NCBI GenBank assembly: GCA_016712415.1
Contig: JADJRC010000004.1
Coordinates: 169,983-233,982, forward strand
Direction of reading: 5' to 3'
DNA from: Lewinellaceae bacterium
GTDB taxonomy: Bacteria > Bacteroidota > Bacteroidia > Chitinophagales > Saprospiraceae
DNA length: 64,000 nucleotides
The translations under genes and the position numbers were made by a program. This document shows positions 9,713 to 17,943 of the stretch, piece after piece (within the stretch, counting starts at the first letter, position 1; each line of letters starts with the position of its first letter). The notes below the pieces were generated by a model that saw nothing but the letters and a program-made list of their open reading frames with translations, was not told the DNA's origin and did not search any database.

Positions 9713-11205
9713 ATGCGTCGATTCAACCACGGCCGGCTCTTCTCACGCCACTCCACCTTGCTGGGGCGGTTGATGGCGTGGTTTGAACGCCAGTTGTGGG
9801 TACAAAAATGAATAACCCCTTGGGCGTGGCGCTCCTGGCGGGGCATCGCTGGCCGTTGGCTACCTGGGTGGCCACGCTCGATTTCAGGACGGGTTTTGTG
9901 TTGTATGTGGTGCTTATAGGGGCTCCCCTAATCGTGTACTGCCTCTTCAACGTAGCCTTCAACGTGGGAATGATGTTGTTTGTAGCGCTGCTGGTGCCCT
10001 TTGCGACCAAATTTACATCAGCGCCGGTGGGTACCCTGCTGGACCTGCTGATCCTGATAGGCGCCGTGGGGATTTTGTTGCGACAGATCAAGGAGCGCGA
10101 CTGGTCTTTTGCAAAGTACCCCCTCAGTTACATGATCATCATCTGGCTGTACTACAACATCATGCAGATCGTGAACCCCTATGCGGAATCCAGGATGGCG
10201 TGGTTGTACACGGTTCGCAGTGTAGCCATTCAGCAGGTGGTGTTTTTTATCGGCGCATACGCCTTCTGCAACAACAAAAAGGGCGTTTGCGGTGCTGAAA
10301 CTGATCATTTTGATCTGTTTCGGCAGCGCATTATATGGCCTGAAACAGCAATACCTGGGCTTTAGCGCGGCAGAGACGGCCTGGGTGATGGCGGATGCGG
10401 AACGCTTTCAACTGTACTACCAGTGGAAAATGATGCGCATTCCGTCCTTTGCTATGACCCGACGACCTTCGGTATCCTGATGGCATGCTTTTCGATCTTT
10501 TGTCTGACCCTGATCATCGGCGGTACCACCAGGAACCAAAAGCTGGTACTGGTTCTTATGCTGGTTTGCTCCCTGTGGGTCATGGCCTACACCGGCACCC
10601 GGACGGCCTTTGCCCTGGTCCCGATTGGCGCGATTTTTTATGCCGGACTGATTCTGAACAGGCGGGTATTTGCTATCAGGGCGGTGCTGGCGGTGCTGGC
10701 CACAGGTTTTGTCCTGAAATCGACCAGCAGTGGCGTTATTTATCGCATACAATCTGCATTCAAGCCGGCGCAGGACGACTCAATGAACCTGCGCCTGGAG
10801 AACCAGAAAAAAATACAACCCTTCATACAAAGCCATCCGCTGGGGGGAGGGCTGGGCAGTTGCGGTGTGTGGGGCAAACGCTTCAATCCGCAATCCGAGC
10901 TTTCAAAATTTCCCCACGATTCCAGTTTTGTGCGCATGGCCGTAGAACTGGGCTGGATCGGATTGATCCTGTACCCTGTTGCATTACTTTGTCATTCGAA
11001 CAGGGCTGTACTATTTCATCCGATGCCGGGACCCTTGATCAAGGCCGTGTATGCCGGTATTACAACCTGGACCTTTATGCTTGCCGTGGCCTGTTATGCA
11101 CAGGAAGCGATATTGCAACTGCCCATGAATGTGATCTACAATGTTTTTCTCGCTTTGCTGGTGACGCTGAAAAACTTTGATCCGGCCTTTCGGGAGGCAC
11201 AATAG
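9713..11205 (+). CDS. O-antigen ligase/polymerase-like membrane protein (Wzy_C type), multiple frame breaks
   Basis: About 495 residues when joined, with many hydrophobic helices. ATG 9713 opens MRRFNHGRLFSRH. Breaks: near 9806-9810 (a missing G would give WVQKWNNPLG); A-run 10276-10280 (one A too many; correction gives NNKRAFAVLKLIIL); TTT 10448-10450 (a missing T gives RIPSFCYDPTTFG); and a compensating pair around 10990-11036, where another frame reads GLYYFIRCRDP. The loop with HPLGGGLGSCG and the downstream FPHDSSFVRMAVELGWIGLI match the periplasmic loop of the O-antigen ligase/polymerase (PF04932) family. It is expected to polymerise or ligate the exported polysaccharide. All breaks look like sequence errors, but I cannot exclude decay. 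Confidence 0.8.
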
Positions 11206-11234
11206 AAGTATCAGAAAATCAAAACCTACTGAAT

Positions 11235-11954
11235 ATGTTACTTAAATACACCTTTTCCCTGAGCATATTGCTTTGTCTGAACAGCATGCTTCATGCGCAG
11301 CAGACTGATTTCGACTTCGTCGTGCAAGCGGTTGAAGCCAAAGCGCGCGATTTTTCCGAATACCTGGTCCAACTGGCCTGGCTCAACAGCCCGGAAAGTG
11401 CCTTTGCCCAGGATGAGGTAAAGGTTGCGCAAGATGAGGCCAAAAACACCCGCAAAGAGTGGATGCGCGACGTACAGGCGACTTTCAACCTGAACGAAGC
11501 CAACCTGCGCGGCGTCGATTCGCTGGGCAATGTATTTTTCCCGCGCTACAACTTCGGCGTGAGCGTCAACCTGTTCAATATTGTCAGCCAGGGCAGCAAA
11601 AACAAGATCAGCAAACGCGAGATCAAGATAGCAGAGCACAAGGTGAACCAGCGAAAACTGGCGATCCGTGCCGAGACCCTGTCGCGGTATGCCAGTTTCA
11701 AACTGGCCAGGGAAATCGTTAAAACCCGTACCCTGATGGAACAGGAGGTGTACACCAACTTCGTGCTGGTGCAGCAGCTGTACAAAACCGATGAGAAAAC
11801 CTTCGAGGAATATATTGCATCCTCCAGCGCCTACTACCAGGCACAGGAAGCGCGGATGAAAGCAGAAAACGACGTGCTGCTGGCCAAATACCAGATCGAG
11901 GAGATCATCGGCCTAAAGTGGGACCAGGTGCAACACCCCGATAAAGACGAATAG
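11235..11954 (+). CDS. Half-length TolC-like outer-membrane protein
   Basis: 239 residues with a signal peptide (LLKYTFSLSILLCLNSMLHAQ). The mature part shows one beta segment pair and one long coiled-coil arm typical of TolC/OEP proteins: ATFNLNEANLRGV, then YNFGVSVNLFNIVSQG, then a helical stretch with AEHKVNQRKLAIRAETLSRY and ending ENDVLLAKYQIEEIIGL. Canonical TolC has two such repeats (about 450 residues); only one is present and I see no frame break. It lies 29 bases after the ligase gene, at the end of the + strand cluster, so an export role for the polysaccharide is likely but inferred. Confidence 0.75.
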   Translation: MLLKYTFSLSILLCLNSMLHAQQTDFDFVVQAVEAKARDFSEYLVQLAWLNSPESAFAQDEVKVAQDEAKNTRKEWMRDVQATFNLNEANLRGVDSLGNVFFPRYNFGVSVNLFNIVSQGSKNKISKREIKIAEHKVNQRKLAIRAETLSRYASFKLAREIVKTRTLMEQEVYTNFVLVQQLYKTDEKTFEEYIASSSAYYQAQEARMKAENDVLLAKYQIEEIIGLKWDQVQHPDKDE

Positions 11955-11955
11955 A

Positions 11956-12498
11956 TCAGGTCCGGTGTTCGCCGAACCGGGGTAGCGCGAGGTCTTTTTC
12001 TGCCACAATTACACGGGATAAGTCAAACGACCAGTCTATGTTCAGCGTGGTATCATCATACCGGATGCCACCCTCGTGTGCCTGGGAGTAGTAGTTGTCG
12101 CATTTGTAGAAAAATTCCGCCGTTTCGCTCAGCACCAGGTGCCCGTGCGCAAACCCGCGCGGGACGAACATCTGGCGTTTGTTTTCCGCGCTAAGCCGGA
12201 TGCCGTACCATCGACCGAACGCAGGCGAGTCCTCGCGGATATCGACCACAATGTCGAGCACTTCCCCTTCCAGGACGCGCACCAGTTTGGCTTGCGCCAT
12301 CTCGCCGGTCTGGTAGTGCAAACCGCGTAAAACGCCCATGGTGGAGCGCGCCTGATTGTCTTGCACAAAATCGGCCACGACGCCGGCTTCCTGCCAGGTG
12401 CGCTTGTTGTAACTTTCATAAAAGTAGCCGCGCTCGTCGTGGAATATACGCGGCTCGAAAACGATCAGTCCCGGAATAGGTATCTCTAAAAACGGCAT
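11956..12498 (-). CDS. rfbC: dTDP-4-dehydrorhamnose 3,5-epimerase
   Basis: Third enzyme of dTDP-L-rhamnose synthesis; epimerises C3 and C5 of dTDP-4-keto-6-deoxyglucose. 180 residues, as expected. Catalytic His61 lies in LRGLHYQ and Tyr131 in EFFYKCDNYYS. The substrate-binding region VPRGFAHGHLVLSE and the closing IRYDDTTLNIDW are typical. I chose ATG 12498 (MPFLEIPIPGLIVFEPRIF). The frame is open up to 12576 but the extra residues are not family-like and overlap a repeat arm. It converges on the polysaccharide cluster with a one-base gap to the TolC-like gene and probably supplies rhamnose for it. Confidence 0.95.
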   Translation of the reverse strand: MPFLEIPIPGLIVFEPRIFHDERGYFYESYNKRTWQEAGVVADFVQDNQARSTMGVLRGLHYQTGEMAQAKLVRVLEGEVLDIVVDIREDSPAFGRWYGIRLSAENKRQMFVPRGFAHGHLVLSETAEFFYKCDNYYSQAHEGGIRYDDTTLNIDWSFDLSRVIVAEKDLALPRFGEHRT

Positions 12499-12538
12499 TT
12501 TTCGATAGGTGGTGTACGGATTCGGGGCGCAAAAGTAA

Positions 12539-12809
12539 GAAACATGAGTCATTCCGAATTTTCCAGGCGAACACAACCTCCATAACGTCGGATATAGGCT
12601 GTGTGTATGTACAACGGACTTCCAAGTCCGTTGTAACGTTGTGGAGGCGCCGGACTTGGAAGTCGGGCGTCATACCCTCTGGCAGGTTTTTGCAAATATC
12701 GCTACAGAAACCTGACCGCTACGGGGTCGGATATTTTACATAACCGACTGATCTGTAAATATTTGACTTCTCCAAAATCAATTGCAAAATTCAGGATGAC
12801 TCATGTTTC
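12539..12809. repeat. 24-bp inverted repeat pair flanking a palindrome-rich gap
   Basis: 12539-12562 and 12786-12809 are inverted copies matching at 22 of 24 positions (ending ATGACTCATGTTTC on one strand). Between them lie about 220 bases without a gene, including the palindrome at 12611-12634. No transposase is present. It may be a remnant of a small non-autonomous element or a repeated intergenic sequence. Confidence 0.55.
12611..12634. repeat. REP-like palindrome
   Basis: ACAACGGACTT and AAGTCCGTTGT form 11-bp arms around CC. A related copy (CGGACTTGGAAGTCGGG) follows about 25 bases downstream at 12651-12667. This is typical of a dispersed intergenic palindrome; it could also help terminate transcription. 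Confidence 0.7.
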
Positions 12810-12840
12810 CCGGCGTTCGCGTGTCACCACCGGACAATTT

Positions 12841-14186
12841 CTAAAACTTAAATCCCAAAGTAAGCACGATGTCGCTGGATGTGTTATCGGTTTGGGCAGC
12901 AGGGGCGCCCACATACGGGGATACCGTGCCGTTGCCGGTGGATCGGCGGTAACCCAGGTCCAGGAAGAAGGATTCTCCGCGCACGCCTGCACCGACCGAG
13001 AACGCGGTATTGAACCCGGTTTCTCCTTCGGCGGGTTTTCCGTTCAGGTTAAGGCCTGCACGCAGGCGGAAGTCGTCGAGTGCAAGTTCGCCGCCGATGC
13101 GTACGTTCATGGCCTGCTGGAAGTTGCGCTGGATGGCGGTATTGAGTTGGCGTTCGTAAATTTCATCCTCGTTCGTGGGCGCGTTGCCGGTAAAGTTGTA
13201 GCGATTGGCGCCGTAGTCCACCCATTCCACATCGACGCCAATGAATCCGTATTTTCTCAGGACCACACCGCCGCTGGCAATGGCGCGCCAGGGTGTGCGC
13301 AGCCGGTAATCGGAAGTGCCGTCGGGCGACAGGATCGTTTCGCCGTTGTACACCCCGCTGCCGTCGGCATAGGGAGGAGCAAATGTATTGCTGTAACTGT
13401 CGGTCAGGCCCAGGGAGGTAGGCGTATGGAACGCCGCACCCAGCCGCAGCATCTGGTTCACCTTGTAAATGACACCCAGTTTCAGGTTGATGCCGACACC
13501 CTCTGTGCGCAGGTACTCGGTGTAGGTAAGGTTGCTGAAGTAGGGAACATTGCCATCCACGGCGCCGCCCGGGTCGGACTCGGTGTATTCCCCTTCGAGC
13601 CGGTAGTTGACAAAAGGAACGCCGACGGTCATGCCCACCATCAGTTTTTTCATCGTAGTTGCCGGCAAAAGAGACCAGCATTTCATTCATGCTGCCGGAG
13701 GTGGTCAGGGTATGCGCACGGTCGAGCGACGCATTTTCAAACCCTTCGAAATCGTAGGTCAGCATGTTGTCCTGAAAATAGATAGCGTTGGCGTCCCAGG
13801 CCAGCCGGGATCGAAAGGGTCGAGGTTGTCCTCAGACCCGCCGTTGTTGAACACATTTTGAGCATCGTCGAAAAGCCGTTCATCACGGAGCCGTTTGAAT
13901 TGCCGGTATAATATATCGACTGGTTGAAATTGCTCTGACGGTTGAAGCCCAGCCCGACGTTGAACGTTTTCCAGCGGCTGGCACGCGGTGTGGTATTGAA
14001 TACAAGCCCGAGGTTGTCGAATCCAAAGGTGCTCTTGTCTTCCTCCACGGTTTCGTTGCCGGGGAGATTTGCGTTGGTATGGGCAAATTTAAGTCCGGGT
14101 GTAACCGTCAACTCGTCGGTGCGGAACAGGGCAAGGCCGGCAGGGTTGGTACTCAGGGTGCCGAAATCGGCGCCCAAAGCGCCCAT
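12841..14186 (-). CDS. OmpP1/FadL-like outer-membrane barrel protein, N-terminus missing, frame breaks
   Basis: Minus-strand gene of about 448 codons. The visible start MGALGADFGTLSTNPAGLALFR is the family hallmark that normally follows a 40-60-residue signal and hatch segment. Here an in-frame stop lies nine codons before the first Met, so the signal peptide is absent or lost. Three frame breaks: near 13860 (A-run before TGTGTTC), near 13800-13806, and the A-run near 13654-13659 (one A too many; correction gives NYDEKLMVGM). The C-terminal half is intact barrel sequence ending in LGFKF, with a terminal aromatic as in outer-membrane proteins. Family members transport hydrophobic compounds. 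Transcribed after the low-complexity secreted protein gene. Confidence 0.78.
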
Positions 14187-14254
14187 ATCGATAGAGATTG
14201 GTTGTATTGGTTAGCCTTGGTTAAGCGGTTGAAATTGGCCGAAGTACTTAAAAT

Positions 14255-14300
14255 AAAATGGGTGGAAAGAGGCGTCAAGATACCGACTCCCACCCATTTT
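14255..14300 (-). terminator. Hairpin terminator after the Tyr/Trp-rich gene
   Basis: AAAATGGGTGG (14255-14265) and CCACCCATTTT (14290-14300) are perfect complements around a 24-base loop. Read on the minus strand it ends in a T-rich tail just past the stop of the upstream gene at 14344. The loop is long, so efficiency is uncertain. Confidence 0.5.
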
Positions 14301-14343
14301 GTGCAATATAAGGCCTGTAAGGGCCGAAAACCAGTACTATCGG

Positions 14344-15669
14344 TCAGTTGCCGCGGCCGCGACTGCCGGAAGAGCTTTTGCTGCTTCCGCTGCTGCTGCG
14401 GCTCGACGAGCCGGAGCTGCCACTGCTGCTTTTGCCGGACGACCCCGAGTTCATCTTGCTGCTGCCGCTGTCGTTGCTCCGGCTGGGACGGCTTTCGATA
14501 CCGCTACCGCCACCGGAACGCGAGGGACGGTCTTGTGAAACCGGCTTGGACGCACGTCGTCGTTGGAGCGCGACGGGCGGTCTTCCCGTACGGCGATAAG
14601 TATCGTTGTTGCGGCGCGCCGGGCGCGTGTCGGGCTGTGTAGCCGGATCGCGGCTCGGGCGTGTTTCCTGCGGTTCCGAAGCGGGCCCGGCGGCTGGGTG
14701 TGACATCCCTGGACGGCCTTGTATCACGGCTGGGTCGCACATCCGTATCGCCGGGCTTTTCCACCTGTGTGTCCGTTCTGCGGCGATCGGTAGACTGAAC
14801 CGGGTCTTTCGCGGTTGGCGAAAGGTCGGTCGGCCTGCGGTTGGTATTGGTGCGTTCTACATCGCTTTTCACGGGCGCCTTCTGGTCAGAAGCTGTACGG
14901 CTGTTGGGCCGCGTCGTTCTCATATCTATTTCGGTTACGCCCTTACCGCCGACCAGCAGCCGGCCGTTGTTGGAACCGTTGGTCAATCGGGCATAGCCTG
15001 GATTGACGCTGGACCCGTGCCTGCGCGGACCGGTATAGGTTGCGGCCGGTAGTTGCCGTTGCCGCCGTTGTTGTTGTAGTAATAGTTGTCATTTACCCAG
15101 CTATTGCCATAGTAGGGGTTGTACCCGTTCCAGGTCCAATACGGGTCGTAGTAGTAGTTGTTCCACACGCAGGGATTGTTCCAGGCGCTGTAACCGCCCC
15201 AGCCGTAGTTGAAACCCCACGACCAGGTATTGAACCCGTACCCGAAGCCAAATCCGGGCGAATTCCAGGCATTCCAGCGCTGGTAACGCTGCCAGCGGCG
15301 CCAGGTCCAGTAGTCGTTGAAGCCATAGGTGTAGATCGATGCTCCCGGAAGGAAGAAGGGATCGTAGTACCAGAGGTCGACGAAGAATGGATCATAATAG
15401 TCGATCGCACGCGCAGGGCGGTGAAAACGCCTGATGCGCGAGGAGTACTCGTAGGCGTAATCGTCTTCATCGTAATACTCATCGTCTTCATCATAGCGCC
15501 GGGTGACCTTACTGGGCTCGTCGTAATCCTCATCATAGGTCGTCTGGGTCGGTCTGGTGTCCGTCGACGGATCATAATAGAGGTCGTCCTGTGCGATGGC
15601 AGGCATATTCAGTGCGAGCACGAATAAAGCCGCGATCATTAACAGCAGTGATTTATTTTTTCCTTTCAT
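14344..15669 (-). CDS. Secreted low-complexity protein: Tyr/Trp/Asn-rich core and Arg/Ser/Pro-rich tail (frame breaks)
   Basis: Start at 15669 with a clear signal peptide (NKSLLLMIAALFVLALNMPAIAQ). An acidic Tyr/Asp/Glu-rich stretch follows, then a Tyr/Trp/Gly/Asn-rich stretch (YYDPFF twice, GFGFGYGFN, NNYYYDPYWTWNGYN). The frame then shifts near 15010-15050 into VNPGYARLTNGSNNGRL and a disordered Arg/Ser/Thr/Pro tail with repeated RPSR motifs, shifts again near 14690-14720 and probably twice near 14530-14600, and ends in a Ser/Gly/Arg-rich tail (SGSSGSSSRSSSGSS). About 440 residues if joined. I recognise no family. The repeated RPSR pattern reappearing in different frames shows one original reading frame. 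It is probably exported; the role is unknown. Confidence 0.65.
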
Positions 15670-16013
15670 GGTGACAGTATGTTTTTTTGCGTGTGACTTG
15701 AACGCAAGTTTACAGGGTCAAAAATATTACCTTTGCGCACTTTTTTTGGTTAATGCGGGTTTAAAGAGCCTGATTTTACCCGTTAAAGTTCGCTTAAACC
15801 GCCTGGCTTTCAAAGTAAAAGTGTTAAAACTTTTGATATTTGACCATAGCCGACTCAGGAGGTAACAATTGAGCCGGTTTTTTAACGGCAGATTAACCAA
15901 ATCCAACGACCGGTTCTTTTATCCGGAATCAACAGTACGCCTTATTAAAACCCCGTAGAAACGACACAGTTCATTCATTATACACTTAACTCAATTCGCA
16001 CAGAAATAACTAC
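15670..16013. other. Divergent gap upstream of proS, with promoter and terminator motifs
   Basis: 344 bases between the secreted low-complexity protein gene (-) and proS (+). No convincing ORF. It holds a TACCTTTG box (15728-15735, + strand) and a downstream hairpin followed by T6 (15850-15883), bracketing about 145 bases. The remaining 130 bases before proS show nothing distinctive. Confidence 0.5.
15742..15883 (+). ncRNA. Candidate small RNA or attenuated leader upstream of proS
   Basis: A Bacteroidetes -7 box TACCTTTG at 15728-15735 would start a transcript near 15742. A hairpin with arms CCGACTCA (15850-15857) and TGAGCCGG (15870-15877) and one mismatch, followed by a T-run, would end it near 15883. 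No ORF with coding character lies inside. No good -33 TTG is seen at the usual distance, which lowers confidence. It could be a free small RNA or a terminated leader of proS. Confidence 0.28.
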
Positions 16014-17480
16014 ATGGCAAAGGAAATCACACCCCGCTCCGACGATTATTCGCAGTGGTACCTCGATATTGTAAGAAAAGCGGGTCTCGCCGACAATTCG
16101 CCGGTGCGCGGCTGTATGGTTATCAAGCCGAACGGCTTTGGTATTTGGGAACGGATGCGCGATGCGCTGGACGCCATGTTCAAGGAAACAGGCCATGTCA
16201 ACGCCTATTTTCCGCTCTTTATCCCCAAGAGTTTTCTCAGTAAAGAAGCCGCGCACGTGGAAGGTTTTGCCAAGGAATGTGCCGTGGTGACACATTACCG
16301 CCTGAAAAACGATCCTGACGGCGGTGGCGTCATTGTCGATCCCGAAGCCAAACTGGAAGAAGAACTCATCGTGCGCCCCACATCCGAAACCATTATCTGG
16401 AACACCTACCGCGACTGGATACAGAGTTACCGCGACCTTCCCCTGCTCATCAACCAGTGGGCCAATGTGGTGCGCTGGGAGATGCGTACCCGTCCTTTTC
16501 TGCGCACGGCGGAATTCCTGTGGCAGGAAGGCCATACCGCACACGCCAGTGCCGACGAGGCCATGAGCGAAACCAGGCTGATCCTCGACCTGTACGCCCG
16601 TTTTGCCGAAGAGTGGATGGCCATGCCCGTGATAAAAGGGGTGAAAACCCCGAACGAGCGCTTTGCCGGCGCCGAAGATACTTTTTGCATTGAAGCACTG
16701 ATGCAGGATGGCAAAGCGCTGCAGGCAGGCACGTCACATTTTCTCGGCCAGAACTTTGCCCGGGCTTTCGATGTGTTTTTCCTGAATAAAGACAATCAAC
16801 AGGAACTCGTCTGGGCAACGTCGTGGGGCGTGTCGACGCGCCTCGTCGGCGGGCTGATCATGACCCATTCCGACGACGACGGGCTGGTCGTTCCGCCCAA
16901 ACTGGCGCCGGTGCAGGTAGTGATCGTGCCCATCCCCAAACCCTCGCCCGAACTCGACGAGGCCGCCGCTAAAATTGCCGCCGACCTGCGCGCCAAAAAC
17001 ATCCGGGTCAAAATCGACAACGACGACCAGAACAGACCCGGCTTCAAATTCGCCGAATACGAAATGATCGGCGTGCCCGTACGCCTCGGCCTCGGGCAGC
17101 GCGACCTCGCCGCCAACCAGGTGGAAGTGGCCCGGCGCGATACGAAGGAAAAAGCCAACGTGCCGCTCGACGGGCTGGCAGATCACATCGCCGCCCTGCT
17201 CGACGACATCCAGCAAAGCCTGTTCGACCGCGCCAAAGCCTACCGCGACGCGCACATCACCAAAGCGGATACCTGGGCAGAACTGGAAGACATTCTGGAG
17301 AACAAGGGCGGTTTCGCTTATGCGCACTGGGACGGCACGACGGAAACGGAACTGGAGATCAAGGAAAAAACAAAAGCCACGATCCGCTGTATTCCGCTCG
17401 ACTGGCCCGAAGAAACGGGAAAGTGCATCCTTACCGGGAAGTCGAGCGAACGGCGGGTGTTGTTTGCGCGGGCATATTGA
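16014..17480 (+). CDS. proS: Prolyl-tRNA synthetase (archaeal/eukaryotic-like short form)
   Basis: Cytoplasmic class II aminoacyl-tRNA synthetase charging tRNA-Pro. 488 residues without the inserted editing domain of the E. coli type, as usual in Bacteroidota. Motif 1 and 2 regions are visible (GCMVIKPNGFGIWERM, VRPTSETIIW, NVVRWEMRTRPFLRTAEFLWQEGHTAH). Motif 3 reads SWGVSTRLVGGLIMTHSDD. The anticodon-binding domain starts near PVQVVIVPIPKP, and the zinc-like C-terminal domain ends in VLFARAY with a terminal Tyr, typical for this type. Start at ATG 16014. Intact. Confidence 0.97.
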   Translation: MAKEITPRSDDYSQWYLDIVRKAGLADNSPVRGCMVIKPNGFGIWERMRDALDAMFKETGHVNAYFPLFIPKSFLSKEAAHVEGFAKECAVVTHYRLKNDPDGGGVIVDPEAKLEEELIVRPTSETIIWNTYRDWIQSYRDLPLLINQWANVVRWEMRTRPFLRTAEFLWQEGHTAHASADEAMSETRLILDLYARFAEEWMAMPVIKGVKTPNERFAGAEDTFCIEALMQDGKALQAGTSHFLGQNFARAFDVFFLNKDNQQELVWATSWGVSTRLVGGLIMTHSDDDGLVVPPKLAPVQVVIVPIPKPSPELDEAAAKIAADLRAKNIRVKIDNDDQNRPGFKFAEYEMIGVPVRLGLGQRDLAANQVEVARRDTKEKANVPLDGLADHIAALLDDIQQSLFDRAKAYRDAHITKADTWAELEDILENKGGFAYAHWDGTTETELEIKEKTKATIRCIPLDWPEETGKCILTGKSSERRVLFARAY

Positions 17481-17539
17481 TCGGGTAACCATGTATACCA
17501 CACGTTGCCGTTCATACGGGTGATGATTGTGGGCAGGGC

Positions 17540-17570
17540 AAAAAAAAGCCCGGCTTTAGAAGCCAGGCTA
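17540..17570 (-). terminator. Rho-independent terminator of the tRNA-Ser operon
   Basis: On the minus strand AGCCTGGCTT and AAGCCGGGCT form a hairpin followed by T7. It lies immediately downstream of the second tRNA and converges on proS. On the plus strand no T-run follows the stem, so it serves the tRNA side. Confidence 0.85.
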
Positions 17571-17574
17571 GATG

Positions 17575-17661
17575 CGGAGAGGGAGGGATTCGAACCCCCG
17601 GTACCCTCGCAGGTACGTCTGATTTCGAATCAGGTGCATTAAACCACTCTGCCACCTCTCC
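17575..17661 (-). tRNA. tRNA-Ser (anticodon CGA)
   Basis: 87-nt class II tRNA. The acceptor stem GGAGAGG pairs with CCTCTCC; the D-arm shows GAGTGGTTTAA. The anticodon loop is TTCGAAA (anticodon CGA), with a long variable arm (ACGTACCTGCGAGGGTACC) and a T-arm with GGTTCGAATCC. The discriminator base is G. CCA does not appear to be encoded. It reads UCG codons. Distal gene of a two-tRNA operon. Confidence 0.95.
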
Positions 17662-17746
17662 TTTTCACCCGCCAAAGCTTTGGCGCAGGCGGAGTGATTA
17701 TTGATAATGGACCAACCCGCCTACGTCAAGACTTCGGCGGGTGAAG
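17662..17746. repeat. Inverted pair of a ~30-nt palindromic repeat in the tRNA spacer
   Basis: The spacer between the tRNAs holds two copies of one repeat in opposite orientation, at 17662-17692 and 17716-17746 (shared core CCGCCT-CG-CAA--CTT-GGCGGGTGAA). Each copy can fold on itself, and the two together can form a large stem. It might act in pre-tRNA processing, or it is simply an inserted dispersed repeat. Confidence 0.7.
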
Positions 17747-17834
17747 CGGAGAGACGGGGATTCGAACCCCGGATACGCTTTTGGCGTATACGCACTTTCC
17801 AGGCGCGCTCCTTAAACCACTCGGACATCTCTCC
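17747..17834 (-). tRNA. tRNA-Ser (anticodon GGA)
   Basis: 88-nt class II tRNA. The acceptor GGAGAGA pairs with TCTCTCC, the D-arm is CCGAGTGGTTTAAGG, the anticodon loop TGGAAAG gives GGA, the variable arm is GTATACGCCAAAAGCGTAT, and the T-arm has GGTTCGAATCC. The discriminator is G. It reads UCC/UCU. First gene of the operon, with its own promoter just upstream. Confidence 0.96.
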
Positions 17835-17859
17835 AATGTCGCTTTTTCAAAAGCGGCTG

Positions 17860-17890
17860 CAAAGGTAAATAGCCCGATTGCAAAAAGCAA
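17860..17890 (-). promoter_or_regulatory. Bacteroidetes-type promoter of the tRNA-Ser operon
   Basis: On the minus strand TTG (17888-17890) is followed after 20 bases by TACCTTTG (17860-17867), 25 bases before the first tRNA base. Both boxes and spacing fit the Bacteroidetes sigma consensus. A second -7-like box (TACTTTTG, 17929-17936, + strand) precedes the divergent gene at 17944. Confidence 0.7.
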
Positions 17891-17943
17891 GCCGTAAGCA
17901 AATCAGAAATTTTCAAAACGATTGGTTGTACTTTTGCCGGTCC

